Below, in pieces: positions 34,127 to 43,980 of a stretch of 64,000 nt of DNA (position 1 is the stretch's first letter; each line of letters opens with the position of its first letter). A program made the position numbers and the translations under genes. Source of the DNA: Dyadobacter sp. CY347 (GTDB taxonomy: Bacteria > Bacteroidota > Bacteroidia > Cytophagales > Spirosomataceae); contig NZ_JAKFFT010000004.1 in NCBI RefSeq assembly GCF_021502655.1, forward strand, positions 1,424,341 to 1,488,340, given 5' to 3'. The notes under the pieces were generated by a model that was not told where the DNA came from, did not search any database, and saw nothing but the letters and a program-made list of their open reading frames with translations.

Positions 34127-35635
34127 ATGGGCCGATATACCAATCCGCTTCTCATTATGCTGCCTGTTATAGGTTGTATCTTGTGGTTTTTACTCAAAGT
34201 GTTCCAATTCCAGACCAGCCCGGAGCAGTATGCCGATGGAATGGTGATCCTGCAATTGAGCCGCGGATGGCTGGAAGGTCGCCCGTTTCTGTTTGATACT
34301 GTTTATGGGAATCATGCGTTGCAGCATAATTATTATTTCATTCCCATTGCAGGCATTTTTACAAAATGGATGGGCGTATATGGGCTTTTTATGGCCTATG
34401 TGTGCCTTACCGGCGGCTTTTTCATTACATACTATCAAAGTCTGTCACGGTTTAATGTGCTGGAACGCCGCGCTTCCTGGGTTACGGCGCTGTGTTATGT
34501 TTTCGGGCCGATGGCGTATTTTATGTATTTGGATTATTTTGGCTGGCATCCCGAACAATATTTTGTGCCGCTGCTCGCACTGCTTGCATTATGTCTGGCG
34601 CAGCGGAAGTGGAGGATGGGCGCGGTTTGGCTTCTACTCACATTTTTGGTTAAAGAATCGGCCATCGTGCTCATTTGCTGCCTTTTACTGTTCTGCTCGG
34701 TGGTTGATCTGGTTTTGCGGCATCCGGGGAAGCATTGGCTCAGTTATATCCTGAACAAGAGAAATGTGATCATAACGGTTGTTTGCCTGGGATTGTTTGC
34801 ACTTGGGATTTGGTGGCTTTCCTATTTAAACGGTCCAAAAACAAGCCGTCTCGACCAGGCATTTTCGAATGTGCAGCTCAACCAGACTTTCGCTTATTAC
34901 GTTCTGTTCTCCGGCGCGGTCGGGTTGCTAACTTTTGGTTTGGCTCTTATCCCTTCTATTCCCTGGCTTCGTACGTTTGGTTATAAGGGACTCATTATAT
35001 GGTCATTAGGCGGTTGTTATATGGTCTTGTTTGTGATGTTCGCAACCGAATCACTTTATTACTTTCCGACCATTTATCCGGGAATCTCTTATCCGCCGCG
35101 GATTAGCGGCATGTGGGCATTTATGTTCAGCGCATTCCTGTTTTTGAGCTGCCGGTTTGCGCAAGCGGGTATTTTGAGAGATCGGAACGCGGTGTCCTGG
35201 ACACTGGCGGGCTGCCTGCTGCAATTTGTTTTTGCTCCGTTTCTGGTTGCCCACCATTTCAACTTCGAATTCAAACCTGCACGCCTGGCCGCGAATGTAT
35301 CTTATATGTTACAAACGCACTTTGGACTAAACCCTTATCCCGATGGCACTGCAAAAGAACTTCATCAGTTAGCTGAAAAGTTGCCTGGTGGGTCGGAAGT
35401 GATCGTTCCGTTTCAGCACCTGCGCTATTTTGAAAATGTTTACCCTAGTTTCTGGGAGAATAATGGAGCGTTTCCACTTCATGTTCTGGGCAAACCTGTG
35501 CTTTATATTTATGAAAAGGATTTAGTCAAACGCGGCGCATACCGCACTTTTCCGGGAAGTGATTACCAGACGGTCCCAAATAAGCAACTCTTAATTCTGG
35601 CCGATCCGGGCTGGTACAAACAGAACTTCAAATGA
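34127..35635 (+). CDS. DUF2079 membrane protein (GT-C-like)
   Basis: A 502-residue polytopic protein with about twelve membrane helices. DUF2079 traits are seen: DGMVILQLSRGWLEGRPFLFDT in the first loop, YLDYFGWHPEQYFVPLLALLAL, and RKWRMGAVWLLLTFLVKESA. These proteins are related to GT-C enzymes that use polyprenyl-phosphate sugars. The next gene overlaps by 4 bases (ATGA) and encodes a polyprenyl-phosphate-sugar-synthase-like GT2 domain, which would make the donor for it. Confidence 0.88.
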   Translation: MGRYTNPLLIMLPVIGCILWFLLKVFQFQTSPEQYADGMVILQLSRGWLEGRPFLFDTVYGNHALQHNYYFIPIAGIFTKWMGVYGLFMAYVCLTGGFFITYYQSLSRFNVLERRASWVTALCYVFGPMAYFMYLDYFGWHPEQYFVPLLALLALCLAQRKWRMGAVWLLLTFLVKESAIVLICCLLLFCSVVDLVLRHPGKHWLSYILNKRNVIITVVCLGLFALGIWWLSYLNGPKTSRLDQAFSNVQLNQTFAYYVLFSGAVGLLTFGLALIPSIPWLRTFGYKGLIIWSLGGCYMVLFVMFATESLYYFPTIYPGISYPPRISGMWAFMFSAFLFLSCRFAQAGILRDRNAVSWTLAGCLLQFVFAPFLVAHHFNFEFKPARLAANVSYMLQTHFGLNPYPDGTAKELHQLAEKLPGGSEVIVPFQHLRYFENVYPSFWENNGAFPLHVLGKPVLYIYEKDLVKRGAYRTFPGSDYQTVPNKQLLILADPGWYKQNFK

Positions 35636-37014
35636 CAGGGGAAGAAAGAGAAAAATGGATCCGGAAAAATGCCTATTACCACCGGTCTCTGGTGTCGCAT
35701 TTAAAATTCATTATACCCGAAGGAAGCTCGGTGCTGGAAATAGGCTGCGGCACCGGATATCTTCTGGAACAGCTCCGCCCGTCTCGGGGAGTAGGGATCG
35801 ACGTTTCGGAAGAAATGATCCGTTATGCCAGGATCCATCGCCCCGCAAACCGCTATTTTGAAATGAATGCGGAGCATTTAACTTTGGACGAAACATTCGA
35901 TTACGTGGTCATCAGCGATACGATCGGAAGTTTCAGGGATGTGCAGATGGTGTTTGAAGAAATTCACAAGGCCTTCACACCGCAGACGCGCCTGATCATT
36001 ACATCCACCAACTTCATTTGGCGGCCAATATTAAATTTAGCCGAAAAGCTAAGTTTGAAAATGCCTCAAAAACGCCAGAACTGGCTCGATATCAGTGACA
36101 TTGTCTCCCTTCTCAACCTGTCGGATTTTGAGCTGATCGGTCACGATAAGAAGATGATCTTCCCCAAATACATTCCTTTACTATCTGCATTTCTGAACCG
36201 TTATGTTGCCAACTTGCCGTTAATCAATGCCTTAGGATTGATCACCTGCCTTGTCGCCAGGAGCAACCGCGTCGCTCTGAAACCTGCGAGTGAAATGAGC
36301 GTAAGCGTGATCATCCCTGCACGTAACGAGAAAGGCAACATTGAAGCGCTCATTCAGCGCACACCCACAATGGGCCGCCATACGGAACTCATTTTTATTG
36401 AAGGCAACTCCACTGACCAAACCTGGGAGGAGATTCAGCGGCTGGGCGCTCAGTATAAGGAGCATAGGGACATTCAATGGGCACAACAAGCGGGGAAGGG
36501 CAAAGGCGATGCCGTGCGGAAAGGTTACAGCATGGCGACCGGGGATATTCTGATGATCCTGGATGCCGATATGACCGTGGCGCCGGAAGAGCTGCCGAAG
36601 TTTTTTAATGCAATCGCTTCGGGGAAAGGGGAGTATATCAACGGCTCGCGGCTCGTGTATCCGATGGAAAAACAAGCCATGCGTTTCCTGAACCTGCTGG
36701 GTAATAAATTTTTCAGCCTGGCATTTTCATGGCTTTTGGGCCAAAATTTAAAGGATACATTATGTGGTACGAAAGTGATTTCAAGGGAAAACTATCTGAA
36801 ATTAGCCGCTAACAGGTCCTACTTCGGCGATTTTGATCCTTTTGGCGACTTTGACCTCATCTTTGGTTCTGCCAAACTGAATCTCAAATTTGTCGAGATC
36901 CCCATCCGCTACCGGGCGCGCACTTATGGTGAAACCAATATTTCACGTTTCAAACATGGATGGCTGCTGCTGCGCATGACCGCATTTGCCGTGAAAAAAA
37001 TCAAGTTTACCTGA
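35632..37014 (+). CDS. Fusion of class I methyltransferase and DPM1-like GT2 glycosyltransferase
   Basis: A 460-residue protein in two parts. Residues 1-215 form a SAM methyltransferase (VLEIGCGTGYLLEQL, residues 34-48; GVGIDVSEEM; DYVVISDTIGSF). Residues 222-460 form a GT2 domain (SVSVIIPARNEKGNIEAL, GKGKGDAVRKGY, MILDADMTVAP with DAD at 311-313, and NGSRLVYP), like dolichyl- or polyprenyl-phosphate mannose synthase. The two activities joined in one chain suggest action on the same lipid-linked substrate. The start overlaps the DUF2079 stop by 4 bases. I saw no C-terminal membrane helices, unlike three-part DPM1 forms. Confidence 0.9.
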   Translation: MTGEEREKWIRKNAYYHRSLVSHLKFIIPEGSSVLEIGCGTGYLLEQLRPSRGVGIDVSEEMIRYARIHRPANRYFEMNAEHLTLDETFDYVVISDTIGSFRDVQMVFEEIHKAFTPQTRLIITSTNFIWRPILNLAEKLSLKMPQKRQNWLDISDIVSLLNLSDFELIGHDKKMIFPKYIPLLSAFLNRYVANLPLINALGLITCLVARSNRVALKPASEMSVSVIIPARNEKGNIEALIQRTPTMGRHTELIFIEGNSTDQTWEEIQRLGAQYKEHRDIQWAQQAGKGKGDAVRKGYSMATGDILMILDADMTVAPEELPKFFNAIASGKGEYINGSRLVYPMEKQAMRFLNLLGNKFFSLAFSWLLGQNLKDTLCGTKVISRENYLKLAANRSYFGDFDPFGDFDLIFGSAKLNLKFVEIPIRYRARTYGETNISRFKHGWLLLRMTAFAVKKIKFT

Positions 37015-37028
37015 CCATACGCAGTGCT

Positions 37029-37865
37029 TCACATCCGCATCCGGAACGCGGTTGGCGTGGCGCCAGTGTATTTCCGGAATTGTTTACAAAGATGGCTTTC
37101 GTCCGTATAGCTGAATTCGTCAGCAATTTCACTCAGGGTTAGCTGGCTGTAAAGGAGACGTGCTTCAATGAGTTTGATCTTGTGCTTGATAATGTATTGT
37201 TTCAAAGATTCGCCGGTTTGTTTTTTGAAAAACAGGCTTATATAGGCAGGCGCATAATGAAAGGTTTCGGCCAGATGCTCAATGGTCAGGTCCTCAGGCC
37301 GGTAAATGTGCTGCCGGATATACATTAAAATCGCTTCTATTGAATCCTTCATCACAGGCTTGCCCTGCGTCTGACTGAACAGGTTACGCGCCAGGATAAT
37401 CAGCATGCTGCGCATCAGGCTATCGCGGATGATCTCAAAATACTGCGACTGGTCGTTGGCCGATTCCGCTTCCAGGACCGTCAGCAAGTGATGCAGCTTC
37501 TGCTTTTCCTGCTTATCCGTCACAATGGATCCGCGGCTTTGTGAGGAAGTGTTGAGCAATGTCCTGATCACCGGCTGCCAGGGACGGTCTTTGTCGCCTG
37601 GTAACTGCTTGTGAATGGACTCGTTGAAGCGGACAAAGCTGAATTCCGTCGGTTCCTGAATGTCGAAATGGTGGAAATCTTCGGGGCCCAGCAAAAAAAC
37701 ATCTCCTTCGCTGTATTGGAATGCATTGCCATTGATATGGTGAACCCCGACTCCTTTCAGGATGAAAATGATCTCGAAATACGTATGCTTATGGACAGAG
37801 TGTGTCCAGGTGTCGGCCTCGAAATGGTAAATGCTGAATGGTGTATGAAGGACGTATCGTTTCAT
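37029..37865 (-). CDS. AraC-type regulator with cupin sensor
   Basis: A 278-residue regulator: an N-terminal cupin-like domain (KHTYFEIIFILKGVGVHHI, GPEDFHHFDI) and a C-terminal AraC double helix-turn-helix (about 180-278; HLAETFHYAPAYISLFFKKQTGESLKQY, broken; TDESHLCKQFRKYTGATP). I set the start at Met11 of the longer frame; the residues before it are unlike the family. It is divergent from the DUF1080 hydrolase gene, so it probably controls it in response to a sugar. Confidence 0.92.
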   Translation of the reverse strand: MKRYVLHTPFSIYHFEADTWTHSVHKHTYFEIIFILKGVGVHHINGNAFQYSEGDVFLLGPEDFHHFDIQEPTEFSFVRFNESIHKQLPGDKDRPWQPVIRTLLNTSSQSRGSIVTDKQEKQKLHHLLTVLEAESANDQSQYFEIIRDSLMRSMLIILARNLFSQTQGKPVMKDSIEAILMYIRQHIYRPEDLTIEHLAETFHYAPAYISLFFKKQTGESLKQYIIKHKIKLIEARLLYSQLTLSEIADEFSYTDESHLCKQFRKYTGATPTAFRMRM

Positions 37866-37915
37866 GCGGTTTGAAGAACAGCATAAACATACCAATTAAC
37901 AATGGATTTTTACAA

Positions 37916-37944
37916 TTGGAACGGGAATGGCATTTCTAAATTTG
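37916..37944 (+). promoter_or_regulatory. Promoter of the DUF1080 gene (TTG and TAAATTTG boxes)
   Basis: A TTG (37916-37918) stands 18 bases before a TAAATTTG (37937-37944), matching both parts of the Bacteroidota housekeeping promoter. It is 37 bases before the ATG at 37982 and lies in the 116-base space shared with the divergent AraC gene. Confidence 0.6.
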
Positions 37945-37981
37945 TGTCCGTAAAACCATGTAACCGGCCAGACTGAATCCA

Positions 37982-38854
37982 ATGATAAAACTTCGACTAC
38001 TCACATTAACAGCAATTATCGCGATTTGTACACTGTTTTCCATGCGTAACGCGGACGAATGGACGCCACTGCTGGACAAAGATCTTTCGCAATGGGAAAA
38101 TTATCTGAGTTATAACCACAAACCCGGTTATAATGGAAAAATACCAACAGATGCGAATGGAAAACCCATTTCGCCCATTGGCTATAATAAAGATAATGGT
38201 AAGGTTTTCTCTGTAAATAATGCTTCCGGTTCTCCTGTGTTGCACGTGAGCGGCGAAACTTACGGCTGTGTATTTACCAAAAAATCATACAAAAACTACC
38301 ACCTCAAACTGCAAATGAAATGGGGTGAAAACAAATACGAGCCCCGGAAAGACAAGCTCCGTGACTCTGGAATCTTGTATCATTCCAATGGCGAAGCGGG
38401 TGCGGAATACTGGCGTTCGTGGATGCTCTCGCAGGAATTTCAGATCATGGAAGGGCATATGGGGGATTTCTGGTGCCAGGCGAATTCAGCGATTGATATA
38501 CGGTCATTTCCATCCGAAGGCGTGATGAACCGGGTTGCAGACCATAAACAGCCGTTCGGAACATTCAAAACGGGCGGGGATTATTATTGCATGCGATCGG
38601 AAAACCACGAAAGCCCGGCTGGTGAATGGACCACGCTTGAATTGATTTGTTTTGAAGGGAAAAGCTTGCATATTGTTAACGGTCACGTGGTTATGGTGCT
38701 CAATAACTCGCGCTACATTACACCCGACGGAAAGAATGTGCCGATGATCAGCGGAAAGATTCAATTGCAAAGTGAAGCCGCAGAAGTATTTTATCGTGAC
38801 ATTCTTATCAAAGAACTAACCGCAATGCCCAAACAATACGCAAGCTTATTTTAA
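37982..38854 (+). CDS. DUF1080 (3-keto-disaccharide hydrolase) protein
   Basis: A 290-residue exported protein. A signal peptide (LRLLTLTAIIAICTLFSM) ends near residue 22. DUF1080 features follow: DEWTPLLDKDLSQWENYL at the mature N-terminus, YHLKLQMKWGE, SGILYHSNGEAGAEYWRSWMLSQEFQI (broken here as known blocks), and VNGHVVMVLNNSRYI. The fold is a concanavalin-like beta-sandwich; some members cleave 3-keto-glycosides. It is probably regulated by the divergent AraC gene. Substrate unknown. Confidence 0.92.
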   Translation: MIKLRLLTLTAIIAICTLFSMRNADEWTPLLDKDLSQWENYLSYNHKPGYNGKIPTDANGKPISPIGYNKDNGKVFSVNNASGSPVLHVSGETYGCVFTKKSYKNYHLKLQMKWGENKYEPRKDKLRDSGILYHSNGEAGAEYWRSWMLSQEFQIMEGHMGDFWCQANSAIDIRSFPSEGVMNRVADHKQPFGTFKTGGDYYCMRSENHESPAGEWTTLELICFEGKSLHIVNGHVVMVLNNSRYITPDGKNVPMISGKIQLQSEAAEVFYRDILIKELTAMPKQYASLF

Positions 38855-38862
38855 ACCAATGC

Positions 38863-39063
38863 TTATCTGGCCCGGGCTATGGTTTGGTTTTTCTTTGGTT
38901 TCATCAAATACCAAACTGCCAGGATCACCGGGATGCCCAGCGTAAGCCATGACAGCAGATCAAAAAAACCGTCCCCGGTCAGCGCGGATACAAGTCCGAT
39001 TGCCGACAAAATTCCGATAAGGATAGGAAGTCCCCAGACTTTCCAGAAAATACTTTTTACCAT
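38863..39063 (-). CDS. Small two-helix membrane protein
   Basis: A 66-residue protein with two hydrophobic helices (about 8-29 and 34-52) and a basic tail, KPKKNQTIARAR. It lies 18 bases after the PepSY gene on the same strand, and so is likely the last gene of the iron-uptake operon. It could be an accessory subunit of the PepSY protein. No family recognised. Confidence 0.75.
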   Translation of the reverse strand: MVKSIFWKVWGLPILIGILSAIGLVSALTGDGFFDLLSWLTLGIPVILAVWYLMKPKKNQTIARAR

Positions 39064-39081
39064 GACCTGGTGGATTTGATG

Positions 39082-40257
39082 TTAAACATTTTCACTATGC
39101 GCCTGGACTGTCAGGATTTCTTCATCATTCTTGTCCAGTCGCTTGATATGCGCCCTTGTGGCTTTATTGCGGGCAAACCACAAGTATAACCCGCTGCCCA
39201 GGATTACGATCGTGGCGATATCGAACAGCGCCCAGATAATTTTAAGCGGCAAGCCGCCGTAATCGCCAAAATGCAACGGCTGAGATATGAACAAAGCATT
39301 CACAAACCAGGGCATATCACGAAGATCCGTGAGTACACCTTTTTTTGCATCGATCAAAGCAGGTTTGATGATGCGCTTCGTCAATGGTGTATTTCCTTTT
39401 ACAAAAACGGCATAATGGTGCTTGCTTGAAAACGGCGTGCCCGGATAGGCGATCAGGGAAGGTTCCATGCCCGGAGCAGCTTGTTTTGTCAATGTAACAG
39501 CCTGATCCACAGAGCTCAGTTTACCTGTAAGCGGTCCGGCGTTTTTGTAGGGCGCAGTCATTTCGGAAAGCTGTCCTGCCTGCCACAGTCCCAGGACAAT
39601 TTCCGAAGCAGTGTTAATGACACCCGTAAAACCTACAACCACACCCCATACAATGGTTACCACACCCAGTAAATTATGCAGGTCGAGCCATTTGAGCCGG
39701 GTGGAGCGCTCGGTGCGGATCATTCCGAAATCAAACCTTTTCATGATCGGACCGTAAAGCATAATGCCAGATACAATGGCTGCAATGAAAAGCAGGCCCA
39801 TGACGCCTAAAAACAATTTGCCGCCGATGCCCATAAACATGTCTACGTGCATCTGGAACATGATATACATGAAACCTTCCTGGTAATTGGGTGTTTCCAG
39901 AACCTCAGCCGTATGGTCATCCACGATCACCGTTGTGTAATTATTCGGATCGGCATTGATGGAATCGGAGAGGCTGAATGCGGTCGTATTCTGTTCATGC
40001 TCATCCCAGTAGACGTAACGGATCACTTTTTTGGGATAATGTGCCAATGCACTTTCTGCCAGGTTGTCCAGACTGGCCTTAGGCGTCCCGGCGGGCACTT
40101 GTTTGGCCATGTGCGGTTTGCCTTCCAGCTCCTCGATTTCTTCGTGAAAGATCAGGGGAAGTCCGGTAATACAAAGCATCAGTAAAAATGCCGTACATAT
40201 CAGGCTCGTCCATTTGTGGATCTGGAACCAGGTCTGGATTTTTTTGACAGAACTCAT
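39082..40257 (-). CDS. PepSY-associated TM protein (possible siderophore reductase)
   Basis: A 391-residue inner-membrane protein. The first helix region HKWTSLICTAFLLMLCITGL, then KVIRYVYWDEHEQNTTAF, two middle helices around ASEIVLGLW, and a final helix (TIVILGSGLYLWF) are all typical of the PepSY_TM family. Conserved His/Arg pairs may hold heme. Members in Gram-negative bacteria are often next to TonB-dependent siderophore receptors, as here, and some reduce ferric siderophores. It follows the DUF4374 gene by 26 bases. Confidence 0.9.
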   Translation of the reverse strand: MSSVKKIQTWFQIHKWTSLICTAFLLMLCITGLPLIFHEEIEELEGKPHMAKQVPAGTPKASLDNLAESALAHYPKKVIRYVYWDEHEQNTTAFSLSDSINADPNNYTTVIVDDHTAEVLETPNYQEGFMYIMFQMHVDMFMGIGGKLFLGVMGLLFIAAIVSGIMLYGPIMKRFDFGMIRTERSTRLKWLDLHNLLGVVTIVWGVVVGFTGVINTASEIVLGLWQAGQLSEMTAPYKNAGPLTGKLSSVDQAVTLTKQAAPGMEPSLIAYPGTPFSSKHHYAVFVKGNTPLTKRIIKPALIDAKKGVLTDLRDMPWFVNALFISQPLHFGDYGGLPLKIIWALFDIATIVILGSGLYLWFARNKATRAHIKRLDKNDEEILTVQAHSENV

Positions 40258-40283
40258 AATAATAAATGCTTATGGTGGATGAT

Positions 40284-41522
40284 TTATTCACTCAGTTTTG
40301 CGAAACCCTGGATTGTTCCGTCATGCGCAACCTTGAAAACCGAAGTCGCTTTATTGCCGTCTACAACGTAATAGCCGTCTTCATTTACGGTTGTTACGGT
40401 GGTGGTGCCGCTGGTAGTAACCGTTCCGTTTCTGACCCACAGGTAAACTTTGCCATCTATTTCGGTGATAGCCTGCTCATTGGCATATGCGTAATCGTGT
40501 AGTGGCAACCCTTCAATTTTGGTCACTTGTTTTGAAGTCATATCGTAAGTATAGTATTCAAAAATACTTGCGGTAAGGTTAGAGTAGTCGGGTTTCAATG
40601 GAACAGTGGTCATTTCAAAATACAATTTTCCGCCTTTTACCAACGCAGTTGCAATGGAGTTTCCTGCTTTCAGCTCTTTTGTGGAGAACACCCAGGTTTT
40701 GTCGAAATCGGTTTCTCCTTTTTTGATACGGATAATGGATGAGTTGGAGAATGCTGAGTTTCCTAATCCGGTGCTGTAAAGATACAATGCGCCGTCATCG
40801 CCGATCGACCACATTTTGTTGCCCGAAGAGCCCCATCCAATGCTTTTCAAACCATCATATTTGATCGTCTTTTCATATTTGTCTGTTGCCAGGTCTATTA
40901 CTGCAAATTCAACCGCATTGAAAACGTCGTCTCCATAACCTGCGTTCGCCTTCGTGCCATAGGTGATCCCAACAAATAATTTCCCTTCTTTCGCAGCTAT
41001 GGTATGCTGGCCTACAACCTGATATTCAACGCCTTCTTTCTTCACTACCGACAAATCCACTTCACCCGTCCGCAACATGGTTGTCGGATTGAATTTCTGT
41101 AATTTGAGCGTTCCTCGCGTCACGTCCAGATAGTATCCTGACGTTTCGTTTACAACCAGATATTGGGAAGAACCAGCGATGAAGCCTTCGTCTTTCAGGC
41201 TGCCGTCTGCGTTAACTGTGTATTTCTGCAAACCTTCGTCACCAGCCGCATTGGAGCGGTTGAAAAGCCAGTTTTTGAAAGTGCGGAAACCAAATGCACT
41301 CGCCACCTGCAACGTTTTAGAGTTGTTGTTTTGAATGCTTCCCGACGGAAGTCCTTCCACCGGCGTGATAAAGCCGGACTCAAAACGGGATGTGGTGGTC
41401 ATCAATATAAACTTGTCTTTTTCTTCCGGGTTCGGGCTGTCGATGTCATCATCGGATGAGCAGCCGATGAATGTGGAGGCAGCGAAAAAGTAGAACAGAT
41501 ACTTGAATAAAGGGGTTTTCAT
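40284..41522 (-). CDS. DUF4374 lipoprotein
   Basis: A 412-residue surface or periplasmic lipoprotein with signal peptide and lipobox IGC (Cys21), followed by SSDDDIDSP, a Bacteroidota surface-export-like acidic stretch. The mature part is beta-propeller-like with repeated strands (KLFVGITYGTKANAG, KMWSIGDDGALYLYSTG, GKLYFEMTTVP, KVYLWVRNGTV). DUF4374 proteins sit in Bacteroidota siderophore or heme uptake loci. It lies between the TonB receptor gene (28 bases) and the PepSY gene, so it is probably part of the receptor complex. Confidence 0.9.
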   Translation of the reverse strand: MKTPLFKYLFYFFAASTFIGCSSDDDIDSPNPEEKDKFILMTTTSRFESGFITPVEGLPSGSIQNNNSKTLQVASAFGFRTFKNWLFNRSNAAGDEGLQKYTVNADGSLKDEGFIAGSSQYLVVNETSGYYLDVTRGTLKLQKFNPTTMLRTGEVDLSVVKKEGVEYQVVGQHTIAAKEGKLFVGITYGTKANAGYGDDVFNAVEFAVIDLATDKYEKTIKYDGLKSIGWGSSGNKMWSIGDDGALYLYSTGLGNSAFSNSSIIRIKKGETDFDKTWVFSTKELKAGNSIATALVKGGKLYFEMTTVPLKPDYSNLTASIFEYYTYDMTSKQVTKIEGLPLHDYAYANEQAITEIDGKVYLWVRNGTVTTSGTTTVTTVNEDGYYVVDGNKATSVFKVAHDGTIQGFAKLSE

Positions 41523-41550
41523 AACATTGGATTTGATAAAAAACTAAAAT

Positions 41551-43938
41551 TTATTTGAGGGTATAATTAAGTTTCAGGTGTAAGCTGCGTCCGGCATTCT
41601 GAATGCGGAAATTGTCGTAAATGCGCGCATTCAGGAAGTTTTTGGCCTGGAAACCAATTGAAAAGCGGTCTCCGCCCGGATGATAGGTAAACCCCGCCGA
41701 GTGTAAGCCCTGGTTCGGGATAATGTTGGGTGCATCAAATTTCGCTTTGCCCCACAATCCCAGGAAACCGTCCGGTTCCAGATTTTTGGGCACATAATTC
41801 AGATAATATTCCCGCACGAAAGTGAAGTAGTAATACAAGTGGACCTTCCCGTTGCTGCCAATGTGATTAAGGGTGCTGTTCAGCCCCAGGTTGGCAAAGA
41901 AGTAAGGTGTATTGCGTAGGCGGGCCTTTTCGGTCTGGCGGTTTTGCGTGTCGAACAGACGGAAATCCTGGTAGGTAAAATTACCGTTCGCGCGCAGCCA
42001 GCGGTTCAGCGACACATTCAAATCGGCTTCGAGGCCAATTCCCTTAACATTTTCAACATTTTGATTTTGGGTAAACAAAAAATCGACAGGAACTTTCAGG
42101 ATAAGGTCTTTGGTAATGCGGTAAAATGTGTTGACTTCCAGGCTGTAAGCATTCCTTCTTTCCGTCCGGAAACCCAGATTCAGGTTGGTGCTTTTTTCGG
42201 GTGTTAAAAGGAAGTTGGAACGATGGAAATTTCCGTCACCAAACATTTCATCCTGCTCGGGCAAGCGCGTAGCCGCCTCCGCCGAAAACCGCAAAAAAGT
42301 GTTGTCGGTCAATGCGAGTTTCAACGCTTCCGCAATGCCGAAGCTATTCTCGGAAGTAGACCTGTGCGCGCCCAGGGCGGACCCGTAAATGTCAACGTTA
42401 ATGGTGGATGAGTTATAATGATAGAATTTCGCGATCAGGTTGTTGGTGAGCTTCCCGTTCATAAAAACGGACTGAACGCCGGCTGCTCCGATCACTTTAT
42501 AATATTTTGCCGGAAGCGATAAAATATCCTGGCCGGTCTGAGGCAATTTCAATCCCATGGGATCTGTTCCCGTGCGTCCAATGTTCGTGGAAACCACATT
42601 AAACTCAGCAAGATGATTTTCCGCGACCTGATAGCTCAAATGGGTTCTTGAAGTAAAATAGGAGAATTTAATGTTTGACAAACTGCCTAGCATCGAGATT
42701 TCACCCAGGCGTGAAGGGCTGGGAATAAACCTGCCATACCAGTCGTAAGTGCCTCTTGCCGTGTCCACTTGCGCCGTATGAATGTTGCTCGCCGTCAGGA
42801 ACTGGTCAATGCCAAGCCGGCCGAATTTTTTGCGATAACGAAGCGTGGGAATGACCGAATGCTGCCTGCTCACAGACGCGCCAAACGGCTGCGACATCGT
42901 TGCGCCATATTGATTTTGCCTGTTAATGTGAAACCACGTCAGACCCACGCGAAGCTCATCGGCCCAGGGCAGGTTGGTGAGCCCTGCGTAACCTTCTGTG
43001 TAGTAATTGGTAAACTGGTTGTGAAATAAGCGCACCGTCGCTGGCGTCCGTGCTGCCGTTTCCTGATCGGTTACAGTCACATCAACCTTATAATTGTTAT
43101 CCGACCGATTCAGAAATGCATCAGCACCGATAAAAAAATGCTTGGTCGTATCGCTATACAACGCGTTTAACGATGCACGGTGGGTGTTAAACGAAGCAAT
43201 CTCATAGGAGGCTTCCGCATAGCGGTAAAGCGATTTTTTGGTTACCATATTCACAGCACCGCCCAGCGCGTCGGCGCCTAATGCGGTCGGCAAAACACCT
43301 TTGTACACTTCCACGCGTTCGAGCATATTTACCGGCACGAGCGAAATGTTGTAACCTGCGCCCAGATAGTCCAGCGGAATGCCATCGCGGAAATTTTTGA
43401 TCGCCCGGTCCTGGAACCCGTTCATCATCAGGCCTGAATTGGACCCTAATCCTCCCGTTTGCCGGATGCGTATTCCCGCCGAACGGTTCATGAGCTCAAC
43501 CAATGAAGAAGGTTGTTGCTGAACGGCCTTTGTATTAATGATTTCAGCCTTAATCGGTCGCAGCTTTGCCTGCTGGGTTTCCGATTGCCCCATAACCTGC
43601 ACCTCCGACAGCTGGGTTTGGTCGTCCAGCAAAGTAAATGTGATGCTCTTCCTGGCGCCCTTGCGGGCAAGGTTGCGCGTTAGTTTTTTGAAGCCGACAT
43701 GCTGAATTTCAATGGTGTAAGAATCCATAGGAGGCAATGTCATGCGAAACGCGCCAACACTGTCGGTAAGCGTCCCTTTATCCGTATTCAACACAGTCAC
43801 AGAAGCGCCCGGAAGGAAATTTCCCTGGCTGTCCTGTACAATTCCTGAAATAACAATGGTTCCCTGGCCAGCCGCTGGTAACTGCGTAAAAAGCAGTATT
43901 GTAAATAAAAGTGAATGGACTAGGAGAGATCTTGTCAA
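41551..43938 (-). CDS. TonB-dependent outer-membrane receptor (siderophore/iron type)
   Basis: A 795-residue receptor. Signal peptide (LVHSLLFTILLFTQLPAAG) is followed by a carboxypeptidase-like regulatory domain (about 28-110; SGIVQDSQGNFLPGASVTVL), a plug (about 125-235; SSLVELMNRSAGIRIRQTGG, VYKGVLPTALGADALGGAVN), and a beta-barrel ending in LKLNYTLK with a final Lys. The only start in frame is a TTG at 43938; there is a stop codon five codons upstream. It is the first gene of the TonB-DUF4374-PepSY-small-protein operon and is divergent from an AraC/PchR-like regulator. The length is shorter than SusC. Confidence 0.93.
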   Translation of the reverse strand: MTRSLLVHSLLFTILLFTQLPAAGQGTIVISGIVQDSQGNFLPGASVTVLNTDKGTLTDSVGAFRMTLPPMDSYTIEIQHVGFKKLTRNLARKGARKSITFTLLDDQTQLSEVQVMGQSETQQAKLRPIKAEIINTKAVQQQPSSLVELMNRSAGIRIRQTGGLGSNSGLMMNGFQDRAIKNFRDGIPLDYLGAGYNISLVPVNMLERVEVYKGVLPTALGADALGGAVNMVTKKSLYRYAEASYEIASFNTHRASLNALYSDTTKHFFIGADAFLNRSDNNYKVDVTVTDQETAARTPATVRLFHNQFTNYYTEGYAGLTNLPWADELRVGLTWFHINRQNQYGATMSQPFGASVSRQHSVIPTLRYRKKFGRLGIDQFLTASNIHTAQVDTARGTYDWYGRFIPSPSRLGEISMLGSLSNIKFSYFTSRTHLSYQVAENHLAEFNVVSTNIGRTGTDPMGLKLPQTGQDILSLPAKYYKVIGAAGVQSVFMNGKLTNNLIAKFYHYNSSTINVDIYGSALGAHRSTSENSFGIAEALKLALTDNTFLRFSAEAATRLPEQDEMFGDGNFHRSNFLLTPEKSTNLNLGFRTERRNAYSLEVNTFYRITKDLILKVPVDFLFTQNQNVENVKGIGLEADLNVSLNRWLRANGNFTYQDFRLFDTQNRQTEKARLRNTPYFFANLGLNSTLNHIGSNGKVHLYYYFTFVREYYLNYVPKNLEPDGFLGLWGKAKFDAPNIIPNQGLHSAGFTYHPGGDRFSIGFQAKNFLNARIYDNFRIQNAGRSLHLKLNYTLK

Positions 43939-43980
43939 CTCTGTATAAATTTGTTAATTAAGACTGTTTAAAAATAGATG

